The translations under genes and the position numbers were made by a program. From positions 1 through 5,328 of the forward strand of contig JAQGNA010000589.1 in assembly GCA_028292075.1 (NCBI GenBank): a stretch of DNA of 5,328 bases, written 5' to 3'. The stretch comes from Rhodoferax sp. (lineage in GTDB: Bacteria; Pseudomonadota; Gammaproteobacteria; Burkholderiales; Burkholderiaceae). Within the stretch, counting starts at the first letter, position 1. Each line of letters opens with the position of its first letter. Of this stretch, positions 1 through 5,328 are shown piece after piece. The notes below the pieces were generated by a model. That model saw nothing but the letters and a program-made list of their open reading frames with translations. It made no database searches and was not told the origin of the DNA.

Positions 1-405
1 TGGGGCAGCCTCAACACCGTGGTGATGCTGGCGAGCCTGTGGCCCAACCAGCTGGCCAAGCGGGCAGCCGAGCGCGAGGACCGGCCGCGTGCGCGCTTCT
101 GGCTGGTGGTCTGCGTGCTGCTGTCGCTGGTGTTCCTGGGGCTGCGGGTGTTCGAGTTCAAAAGCCTGCACATTCCCTGGGACGAGAACGCCTACGGCTC
201 GGTGGTCTGGCTGCTGCTGGGCCTGCACACCACGCACCTCATCACCGACACCATCGACACCAGCGTGCTGGCGGTGCTGCTGTTCACCGGCCCGTTCGAG
301 AACAAGCGCTTCGTCGACGTGAGCGAGAACGCGCTGTACTGGTACTTCGTGGTGGCGAGCTGGCTGCCGCTTTACGCCACGGTCTACCTGGCGCCGAGGA
401 TCTGA
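1..405 (+). CDS. Cytochrome c oxidase subunit III, C-terminal part (5' end outside window)
   Basis: This is a membrane subunit of a haem-copper (cytochrome c) oxidase, which stabilises the catalytic subunit I in the inner membrane. The frame is open from base 1, giving 134 residues before TGA, so the N-terminal part lies to the left. Three hydrophobic segments are visible, counted from the first codon: about 34-54 (FWLVVCVLLSLVFLGLRVFEF), about 65-96 (with GLHTTHLITDTIDT in the middle) and about 112-131 (YWYFVVASWLPLYATVYLAP). The GLH...H segment matches the conserved GxHxxH region of subunit III. The terminal YWYFV...W...YATVYL corresponds to the usual YWHFVDVVWLFLF ending, but the aspartate is missing. 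The sequence is therefore divergent from mitochondrial-type CoIII and resembles the alternative-oxidase subunit III proteins (CoxO/CoxP type of rhizobia). It is separated from ctaG by only 2 nt, so the two are very likely co-transcribed. The family call is good; the exact subtype is inference. Confidence 0.85.
   Translation, partial: WGSLNTVVMLASLWPNQLAKRAAEREDRPRARFWLVVCVLLSLVFLGLRVFEFKSLHIPWDENAYGSVVWLLLGLHTTHLITDTIDTSVLAVLLFTGPFENKRFVDVSENALYWYFVVASWLPLYATVYLAPRI
396..400 (+). promoter_or_regulatory. Ribosome binding site of ctaG
   Basis: GAGGA lies 7 nt before the ATG at 408, inside the last codons of the oxidase subunit III gene. It decides the ctaG start, because the reading frame itself is open back to about base 39 with no comparable Shine-Dalgarno signal there. 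Its position also implies translational coupling with the upstream gene. Confidence 0.6.
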
Positions 406-407
406 CC

Positions 408-1382
408 ATGGACCGCAGCCCTGGCGCATCTTCTTTTCCGCGGCAACGCGGCCTGCGGCCTGCCATCTTCATGCTTGCGCTGAGCGCATGCGCGACGCTG
501 GCCCACGCGCCTGGCGCCAGCGACGGCGTGGCAGCGTCGGCACTCGACGCCGCCACGGCCTGGTCGTTCGAACCCGCGGTGCTGTTGCCGCTGGTCGCCA
601 GCGGACTGCTTTATGCCTGGGGCGCTCGCGCCCTGCTCGCCCGCACGCGCCGGGGCACGGCGGCCCAGCGCTGGCGCGTTGCCGCCTTCGCACTGGGCTG
701 GACGGCGCTGGCCATCGCGCTCGTCTCGCCGCTCGACACGCTGGGCGGTTGGCTGTTCTCGGCCCACATGGTGCAGCACGAAATGATGATGATCGTGGCC
801 GCGCCGCTGATGGTGCTGGGCCGGCCGCTGGCGGCCTGGGTCTGGGCGTTCGGACCGTCGGGCCGGGCTCGTCTCGGCCAGGCCGTGCGCCGCCCGGCTG
901 TCGTGCAGGCCTGGCGCTGGCTCAATGCACCGCTCATCGCCTGGAGCCTGCATGCCGTCGCGCTGTGGGGCTGGCATGTGCCCGCGATGTTCGGCGCCGC
1001 CCTGCGCCATCCGGCCTGGCATTTTGTGCAGCACACCAGCTTCCTCGCGACCGCCTTGCTGTTCTGGTCGGCCGTGCTGGAGCACCAGCGCCAGCACGCG
1101 GCCAGCGGCGCCGCCATGCTGGCCCTGTTCACCACCATGGTCCACACCACCGCGCTCGGCGCGCTCCTGACGCTCGCGCCGCTGCCGTGGTACCCAGCCT
1201 ATGGCACCACCACCTCGGCGCTCGGCATCGACCTGCTGCAGGACCAGCAGCTCGGCGGCCTGGTGATGTGGGTACCGGGCGCACTGGCCTACCTTTTCGC
1301 CGGCCTCGCCGTCACGGCACGCTGGTTGCGTCGGGCCGCGCTACCTGGCGGCACCATGCCAGGAAAGGCGGCATCGCCATGA
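408..1382 (+). CDS. ctaG: Cytochrome c oxidase assembly protein, Caa3_CtaG family
   Basis: This integral membrane protein is needed to assemble active haem-copper oxidase, and family members are linked to maturation of the copper centre. It has 324 residues, normal to slightly long for the family. Diagnostic segments are SAHMVQHEMMM (118-128), LWGWHVPAMF (186-195), HFVQHTSF (205-212), FTTMVHTTALGALL (241-254) and DQQLGGLVMWVPG (279-291). Conserved histidines (120, 124, 190, 205, 209, 246) are plausible metal ligands. About seven membrane segments follow an N-terminal hydrophobic stretch (17-34) that looks like a signal peptide and contains LSAC (25-28), a possible lipobox. The ATG at 408 was chosen because it follows GAGGA at good spacing and starts just before the signal sequence; the upstream in-frame extension overlaps subunit III and looks non-coding. 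The stop overlaps the next gene in an ATGA arrangement. It is unrelated in sequence to Cox11, which is sometimes also called CtaG. Confidence 0.9.
   Translation: MDRSPGASSFPRQRGLRPAIFMLALSACATLAHAPGASDGVAASALDAATAWSFEPAVLLPLVASGLLYAWGARALLARTRRGTAAQRWRVAAFALGWTALAIALVSPLDTLGGWLFSAHMVQHEMMMIVAAPLMVLGRPLAAWVWAFGPSGRARLGQAVRRPAVVQAWRWLNAPLIAWSLHAVALWGWHVPAMFGAALRHPAWHFVQHTSFLATALLFWSAVLEHQRQHAASGAAMLALFTTMVHTTALGALLTLAPLPWYPAYGTTTSALGIDLLQDQQLGGLVMWVPGALAYLFAGLAVTARWLRRAALPGGTMPGKAASP
1361..1368 (+). promoter_or_regulatory. Ribosome binding site of the triheme cytochrome c gene
   Basis: AGGAAAGG lies 10 nt before the ATG at 1379, within the 3' end of ctaG. It supports the start that overlaps the ctaG stop codon, over the in-frame ATG eleven codons further on. 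Confidence 0.55.
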
Positions 1383-2788
1383 GGCCGAACCGCAATACCC
1401 TGGTGCATCGCATGACGCATCCGAAGGGCACCACGGCGACCGCGGTGACCGCGCTGGCGGTGTTGCTCGTGTCGGCGATGGCCGCCACGGCCTTGTTCAC
1501 GACGAGCGCCCGGAGCGACGCCGACGCAGCTACTGCTTCTGCGCAGGCCGCCACGCTGGCGGTGCCCGGGGCCGCGTCCACCAGCCAGACCGGCGACCTG
1601 CCCACGCGCGGCGCCTATCTGGCGCACATCGGCGGCTGCGCCGGTTGCCACACCGTGCAGCACGGCAAGCCCTTTGCAGGGGGGCGCGGCGTGCCGACGC
1701 CCTTCGGCACGCTGTATAGCAGCAACATCACGCCCGACCCGGCGCACGGCATCGGCCGCTACAGCCTCGACGACTTCCGGCGCGTCATGCGCGAAGGCAC
1801 GGCGCCCGGCGGCAAGCACCTCTATCCGGCCATGCCCTACACCGCGTACACGAAGATGAGCGACGCGGACCTGAAGGCGCTGTTCGACCATCTGCAGCAC
1901 GGCGTCACGCCCGCGCCCGACGTGCCGCCGCCGAACGAAGTGGGTTTTCCCTTCAACCAGCGCTGGGGCCTCAAGCTGTGGAAGATGGCCTTCCTGACCC
2001 CCGGCCCCTACACCGACAAGCCGGCCCGCGGCGCCGAATGGAACCGGGGCGCCTACCTGACACAGGCGGTGGGGCATTGCGGCGCATGCCACACGCCGCG
2101 TGGCGTGGCTTTTCAGGAGCGCGGCGAAGACGAAACCTCGCGCCACTTCCTGACGGGTGAAGTCAACGACCACTGGTTCGGCTCCAACCTCACCGGCGAC
2201 CCGGTGGCGGGCCTGGGTCGTCTTGCCACCGAAGACATCGCGGCGTTTCTCAAGACCGGATATGCCGCCGGCCTGAGCGCCTACGGCAGCATGGCCGACG
2301 AAGTGGAGCAGAGCCTGCAGCACATGAGCGAGGACGACGTGCGAGCGGTCGCCGTGTACCTCAAGACCCTGCCGCCGCAGCGCGAGGCCGGCCGCTACCG
2401 GCCCAGCAGCGAGACGGTGCGCACCCTGGCCGACGGCAATCACACGCGCGATGCGAGCCCGACCGGGCAAGTGGTCTACCAGCATTTCTGCGCGCAATGC
2501 CACCAGGCCGACGGCAGCGGCGTGCCACGCGTCTATCCGCGGCTGGCCGGCAACCCTTCCGTGCTGGCCGAAGACCCGTCGGCACTGATCCGCCTGGTCA
2601 TCGAAGGAGGACATACGCCGCGCACCGCCAACGGACCGCCGCCGCAATCGATGCCGGGCTTCGCGTCGACGCTCACCGATGTGGCGCAAGCCAATGTGCT
2701 GACCTACATCCGCGAAGCCTGGGGCCACGACGCCAAGCCGGTCACCACCACCGACGTCTCCAAGATGAGAGAGGCACTGAAAGAGTGA
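1379..2788 (+). CDS. Triheme c-type cytochrome, alcohol/gluconate dehydrogenase cytochrome-subunit type
   Basis: This is a periplasmic, membrane-anchored electron carrier of 469 residues, close to the length of AdhB-like triheme cytochromes that pass electrons from quinoprotein or flavin dehydrogenases. Three haem-attachment motifs are visible: CAGCH (87-91), CGACH (234-238) and CAQCH (371-375). Each opens a class I cytochrome domain, at roughly 75-175, 221-330 and 361-447. Likely distal methionine ligands are M152 (AMPY), M305 (GSMADEV) and M425 (SMPGF). An Ala-rich hydrophobic segment at about 19-40 acts as signal peptide or anchor, followed by an Ala/Ser/Thr linker to about 70. M12 is an alternative start giving a more typical signal peptide, but the RBS and ATGA overlap with ctaG favour M1. 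No dehydrogenase subunit is in the window. From the operon I infer that it delivers electrons to the neighbouring oxidase rather than serving a dehydrogenase encoded here. The family call is firm; the partner is inferred. Confidence 0.9.
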   Translation: MRPNRNTLVHRMTHPKGTTATAVTALAVLLVSAMAATALFTTSARSDADAATASAQAATLAVPGAASTSQTGDLPTRGAYLAHIGGCAGCHTVQHGKPFAGGRGVPTPFGTLYSSNITPDPAHGIGRYSLDDFRRVMREGTAPGGKHLYPAMPYTAYTKMSDADLKALFDHLQHGVTPAPDVPPPNEVGFPFNQRWGLKLWKMAFLTPGPYTDKPARGAEWNRGAYLTQAVGHCGACHTPRGVAFQERGEDETSRHFLTGEVNDHWFGSNLTGDPVAGLGRLATEDIAAFLKTGYAAGLSAYGSMADEVEQSLQHMSEDDVRAVAVYLKTLPPQREAGRYRPSSETVRTLADGNHTRDASPTGQVVYQHFCAQCHQADGSGVPRVYPRLAGNPSVLAEDPSALIRLVIEGGHTPRTANGPPPQSMPGFASTLTDVAQANVLTYIREAWGHDAKPVTTTDVSKMREALKE

Positions 2789-2805
2789 GGCGGCCTGGCG
2801 CCGCC
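2789..2805 (+). terminator. GC-rich hairpin right after the triheme cytochrome stop (weak terminator candidate)
   Basis: GGCGGC, a 5-nt loop (CTGGC) and GCCGCC form a perfect 6-bp stem starting at the base after the stop codon. No T-run follows, so it is not a classical intrinsic terminator. It could pause RNA polymerase, protect the 3' end, or be chance in GC-rich DNA. It marks a reasonable end for the oxidase operon. Confidence 0.3.
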
Positions 2806-2852
2806 GCGCAATCCCTGTGGCTGCGAGGGTGGCCAGCCCCCTGACCCTGCCC

Positions 2853-2874
2853 CGCGGACCGGCCCGCGTAGGAT
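2853..2874 (+). promoter_or_regulatory. Possible dmeF promoter/operator: 16-bp palindrome next to a -10-like box
   Basis: CGCGGACCGGCCCGCG (2853-2868) is complementary to itself at seven of eight base-pair positions. It directly abuts TAGGAT (2869-2874), which matches a sigma-70 -10 box at four of six bases and lies about 40 nt before the dmeF ATG. I see no convincing -35 hexamer at 16-18 nt spacing. The arrangement would suit a repressor covering the -10 region, but such palindromes arise easily in DNA this rich in G and C. Confidence 0.2.
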
Positions 2875-2915
2875 GCCGACACCACCCGCAAGCCCCATTT
2901 TTGAACCGGACCAAC

Positions 2916-3926
2916 ATGCACACACACGACCTGGGCCGCTGGCGCCACAGCCACCAATTCGACGCAGGCAACGCGGCGGCCGAACGCGGCACGCGCCTGG
3001 TGATGTGGATCACCGCGGCCATGATGGTGGCCGAGATCACCGCCGGCTGGTTCTACAACTCGATGGCGCTGCTGGCCGACGGCTTTCACATGAGCTCGCA
3101 TGCCGTTGCCATCGGGCTGAGCGCCTTTGCCTACCGGGCGGCGCGGCGGCATGCAACCGACACGCGCTTCGCCTTCGGCACCTGGAAGATGGAAGTGCTC
3201 GGCGGCTTCGCCAGCGCCATCTTCCTGTTGATCGTGGTGGCGCTGATGCTGGTCGGCTCGGTCGAACGCCTGTGGTCGCCACAGCCGATCCACTATGTCG
3301 AGGCGATGGTGATCGCCTGCGTGGGCCTGGTGGTGAACCTCGTGTCGGCACTGATCCTGGGCTCGGCGCACCACGGCCATGGGCAGCATGGCCATCACGA
3401 TGACCAGGGTCATCACGGTCATCACGCTGGTCACGGTCAGGGCGAACACGCCGCCGGTGCGCAGGGCCATCATGACCACGGGCACCACGATCTCAACCTG
3501 CGGTCTGCCTATGTGCACGTGGTGGCCGACGCCGCCACCTCCGTGCTGGCGATCCTGGCCCTGGCCGGTGGCTGGCTGTACGGCTGGGCCTGGCTCGACC
3601 CCGCCACCGGCGTGCTCGGGGCGGTGGTGGTCGCGCTATGGGCCAAGCGCCTGTTGGCCGACACCGGCAAGGTGCTGCTCGATCGGGAGATGGACCACCC
3701 GGTGGTTGGCGAGATCCGCGAGGCCATTGAAGAAGGCGGCAAGCGCAGCGAGACGCGCGTCGCCGATCTGCATGTCTGGCGCGTCGGCAAGGCGGCATAT
3801 GCGTGCGCCGTGAGCGTCGTGACCCATGACGACCACCTGACGCCCGACACCGTCCGCGGCTGGATCGCCCAGCACGAGGAAGTGGTGCATTCGACGGTTG
3901 AAATCAACCTCTGTGATCCACGCTGA
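2916..3926 (+). CDS. dmeF: Cation diffusion facilitator, Co2+/Ni2+ efflux transporter DmeF
   Basis: This inner-membrane exporter of 336 residues moves divalent metal, in this subfamily mainly cobalt and nickel, from cytoplasm to periplasm in exchange for protons. The N-terminus MHTHDLGRWRHSHQF carries the DmeF-type HTHDL..W.H.H.F signature and fixes the start at 2916; the SD is poor (GGA at 2908-2910). Six membrane segments are visible at about 28-46, 49-71, 95-113, 128-149, 197-218 and 222-241. The TM2 motif is H58-x3-H62 in DGFHMSSH, where zinc CDFs usually have an acidic residue at the second position. TM5 has the classical H201-x3-D205. The TM4-TM5 cytoplasmic loop (152-191) holds 17 histidines, a likely metal-binding buffer. 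The C-terminal part, about 245-336, is the cytoplasmic regulatory domain, including DLHVWRVGKAAYACAVSV. Upstream lies a 127-bp spacer, so it is probably transcribed apart from the oxidase operon. No dmeR-like regulator is in view. Confidence 0.92.
   Translation: MHTHDLGRWRHSHQFDAGNAAAERGTRLVMWITAAMMVAEITAGWFYNSMALLADGFHMSSHAVAIGLSAFAYRAARRHATDTRFAFGTWKMEVLGGFASAIFLLIVVALMLVGSVERLWSPQPIHYVEAMVIACVGLVVNLVSALILGSAHHGHGQHGHHDDQGHHGHHAGHGQGEHAAGAQGHHDHGHHDLNLRSAYVHVVADAATSVLAILALAGGWLYGWAWLDPATGVLGAVVVALWAKRLLADTGKVLLDREMDHPVVGEIREAIEEGGKRSETRVADLHVWRVGKAAYACAVSVVTHDDHLTPDTVRGWIAQHEEVVHSTVEINLCDPR
3369..3488 (+). repeat. Histidine-rich segment of dmeF with short internal DNA repeats
   Basis: This segment encodes residues 152-191 of DmeF, with 17 His among 40 residues, mostly as HH or HxH separated by Gly, Gln or Asp. 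At DNA level the 9-mer GGTCATCAC is repeated exactly in tandem at 3408-3416 and 3417-3425, with degenerate copies nearby (GGCCATCAC at 3390-3398, GGTCAC at 3429-3434). In-frame repeat slippage would change the loop length without breaking the gene. Confidence 0.7.
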
Positions 3927-3934
3927 TCCGCGGC

Positions 3935-3973
3935 GGGCGCAAACCCGGCCTGGCTGGGCAAGGTGCTGCGCCC
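3935..3973. terminator. Inverted repeat between convergent dmeF and the MFS gene (possible bidirectional terminator)
   Basis: GGGCGCA (3935-3941) pairs perfectly with TGCGCCC (3967-3973). The 25-nt loop contains a second stem, CCCGGC with GCTGGG (3944-3958), which needs one G-T pair. The structure lies 9 nt after the dmeF stop in a 130-bp spacer between convergent genes, where a terminator is expected. Neither strand shows a T-run, so function is unproven. Nothing else in 3927-4056 looks coding or regulatory. Confidence 0.3.
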
Positions 3974-4056
3974 ACCGGCCTGAACCGCAAGGGTACCGCG
4001 CCAGCCCCGGCCTGTGACCTGCTTCGCACTGCGGCTGACTGGTGTCCGGCAGACTC

Positions 4057-5250
4057 CTAGGCAACGCTGGAGGAAAACTGCCTGCTGCCCATCGCCAGCA
4101 ATGCTGCGAGACAAAAGCAGGCACCTGCCCAGAACGTCATGGAAGGTCCCCACACTTCCCACAGCAGTCCGGCCAAAGCGCTGGACATGAGCATGGCCAG
4201 GCCACTGACGAGGTTGAAGAACCCGTAAGCCGTACCTCTCAGTTCAGCAGGCGCTCTGTCGGCCACCATGGCGGCAAGCAAGCCTTGGCTCATCCCCATG
4301 TGAACGCCCCAAAGGGCAACGCCGGCCAAGAGCGCTGACCAGTGCGTCGCCAACGCGAGCACCGCATCGGCTCCCATCAAGATGACCAGGCTGAGTCCCA
4401 GCAACTTCTGATGACTCATGCGGTCGGCCAACTTGCCCAAGGGGTAGGCGCATCCGGCGTACACGACGTTCATGGCGACCATGACCAGCGGTACCAGCGC
4501 CAAGGGAACGCCCAGCCCCTGGGCCCGCAGGACGAGGAATGCTTCGCTGAAGCGAGCCAGCATGAACAAGGCACCGATTGCGACCACCCACCAGAAAGCT
4601 CTGTCCAACTTCCGCAGGCCCTCTCGATTGAGCGGGTTGGTTCGCCGCTGGCGCAACTGGCTGGCGGGTTCGCGCAGGCCAAAGGCAAGAACCGCAACAG
4701 CGGCGACCCCGGGGACCACCGCGACCCAGAATACGGCCCTGAAGTCGTTCTGCCATACCAGCATGAGGACGACCGCCAGTAGCGGCCCGGTGAATGCGCC
4801 GATGGTGTCAAGCGCCTGCCGCAGTCCGAAAGCCGCGCCGCGCAACTCGGGTGGCGTGACGTCGGCAACCAGCGCGTCACGAGGCGCGCCGCGGATGCCT
4901 TTACCGACTCGGTCAGCGAAGCGTGCCGCCACCACCCAGCCGACGCCGGTCGCCATCGCAAAGACGGGTTTCGACAAGGCGCCAAGCCCATAGCCCAGGA
5001 CCGCAAGGCCTTTTCGCCGACCAAGGTAGTCGCTCAAAACGCCAGAGAAAACCTTGGTAATGAGCGCGGTTGCTTCGGCGACGCCCTCGATGACACCGAC
5101 CGTGAACACACTGACTCCAAGTGTGGTGACGAGGAAAAGCGGCAGCAGGCTGTGAATCATCTCGGACGAAATGTCCATGAGCAGGCTGACAAAGCCCAAG
5201 ACCCACACGCCTCTCGGTATGCGTTTCAGGGTGCTGGGCATTTCGCTCAT
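4057..5250 (-). CDS. Major facilitator superfamily permease, probable efflux transporter
   Basis: This inner-membrane secondary transporter has 397 residues, a normal length for a 12-segment MFS protein. The N-terminal half has LLMDISSEMIHSLLPLFL in TM1 (23-40), with D26, E30 and H33 inside the membrane. The MFS signature loop between TM2 and TM3 reads GVLSDYLGRRK (70-80). The block DRVGKGIRGAPRDALVAD (113-130) is typical of a distinct MFS subgroup often listed simply as MFS transporter. A charged central loop (about 193-217) separates the halves. The second half repeats the signature more weakly as GKLADRMSHQK (272-282), followed by ELRGTAYGFFN (336-346). The substrate cannot be read from sequence; drug or metabolite export is only the usual guess. 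The start ATG (5248-5250) lacks a clear Shine-Dalgarno sequence, and M4 is a possible alternative. The gene is less GC-rich than the oxidase block and converges on dmeF. Confidence 0.88.
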   Translation of the reverse strand: MSEMPSTLKRIPRGVWVLGFVSLLMDISSEMIHSLLPLFLVTTLGVSVFTVGVIEGVAEATALITKVFSGVLSDYLGRRKGLAVLGYGLGALSKPVFAMATGVGWVVAARFADRVGKGIRGAPRDALVADVTPPELRGAAFGLRQALDTIGAFTGPLLAVVLMLVWQNDFRAVFWVAVVPGVAAVAVLAFGLREPASQLRQRRTNPLNREGLRKLDRAFWWVVAIGALFMLARFSEAFLVLRAQGLGVPLALVPLVMVAMNVVYAGCAYPLGKLADRMSHQKLLGLSLVILMGADAVLALATHWSALLAGVALWGVHMGMSQGLLAAMVADRAPAELRGTAYGFFNLVSGLAMLMSSALAGLLWEVWGPSMTFWAGACFCLAALLAMGSRQFSSSVA

Positions 5251-5265
5251 CGACGCCGCCGCCGT

Positions 5266-5328
5266 TCAGCTGCGGAAACTGATTTCAATCGCGTGCAACA
5301 CTGCCTTGTGCTGACGCATCCAGAGGCC
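5266..5328 (-). CDS. Possible C-terminal end of an unidentified gene upstream of the MFS permease
   Basis: On the minus strand the frame entering from the window edge reads GLWMRQHKAVLHAIEISFRS and then TGA, with mostly G/C third positions. It ends 15 nt before the MFS start, a spacing typical of an operon and consistent with the MFS gene lacking its own promoter or strong RBS. Twenty residues are too few to name a family. A chance open frame of this length is quite possible in GC-rich DNA, so this is tentative. Confidence 0.35.
   Translation of the reverse strand, partial: GLWMRQHKAVLHAIEISFRS

Noticed and set aside
39..407. In-frame 5' extension of the ctaG reading frame.
   Set aside because: It overlaps the subunit III gene in another frame, is Arg/Ala/His-rich with no family resemblance, and lacks a good RBS; the start at 408 has one.
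488..1378. Open frame continuous with and upstream of the cytochrome c gene.
   Set aside because: It overlaps ctaG out of frame and is Arg/Pro-rich without domains; the RBS and ATGA junction place the true start at 1379.
2841..2874. CTGACC with TAGGAT as a complete sigma-70 promoter for dmeF.
   Set aside because: The spacer is 22 nt, well outside the usual 16-18, so only the -10-like part is kept, at low confidence.
1289..3040. Long 583-codon open frame on the minus strand across the cytochrome gene.
   Set aside because: It is antisense to a gene with three clear haem motifs and encodes low-complexity Arg/Gly/Ala-rich sequence, a usual by-product of GC-rich codon bias.
3945..4014. Three copies of CCGGCCTG at 3945, 3975 and 4007 in the convergent spacer.
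   Set aside because: The 8-mer is short and GC-rich and the spacing is irregular (30 and 32 nt), so chance explains it.
3509..4162. Minus-strand open frame across the end of dmeF and the convergent spacer.
   Set aside because: It is antisense to the conserved DmeF C-terminal domain and overlaps the MFS 3' end out of frame, with no recognisable motif.

Overview
The window looks like a chromosomal stretch from a high-GC betaproteobacterium, most plausibly Burkholderiales (Comamonadaceae or Cupriavidus-like). This rests on strong G/C third positions, the DmeF-type metal exporter and the oxidase gene layout. No single feature fixes the genus. About 95% of the bases are coding. There is no gap over 300 bases, and I saw no RNA gene, IS element or CRISPR array.

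Left block, 1-2788, plus strand: the 3' end of an oxidase operon. The C-terminal part of a divergent cytochrome c oxidase subunit III is followed after 2 nt by a CtaG (Caa3_CtaG) oxidase assembly protein. Its stop codon overlaps by 4 nt the start of a membrane-targeted triheme cytochrome c of the alcohol/gluconate dehydrogenase cytochrome-subunit type. The tight coupling suggests one transcript for a haem-copper oxidase, its copper or assembly factor, and a dedicated c-type electron donor. The catalytic subunits I and II would lie left of the window.

Middle, 2789-3926, plus strand: a 127-bp spacer holds a hairpin, a near-perfect 16-bp palindrome and a weak -10-like box. After it comes dmeF, a cation diffusion facilitator for Co2+/Ni2+ efflux with a 17-histidine cytoplasmic loop. 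It is probably a separate transcription unit.

Right block, 4057-5328, minus strand: an MFS permease converges on dmeF across a 130-bp spacer that contains an inverted repeat. Its base composition is visibly less GC-rich than the left block. A short open frame ending 15 nt upstream of it, cut by the window edge, may be the C-terminus of a co-transcribed partner.

I found no clear evidence of a wholly new system. The most interesting point is the coupling of a dehydrogenase-type triheme cytochrome c to an oxidase/CtaG operon with no dehydrogenase gene in view.
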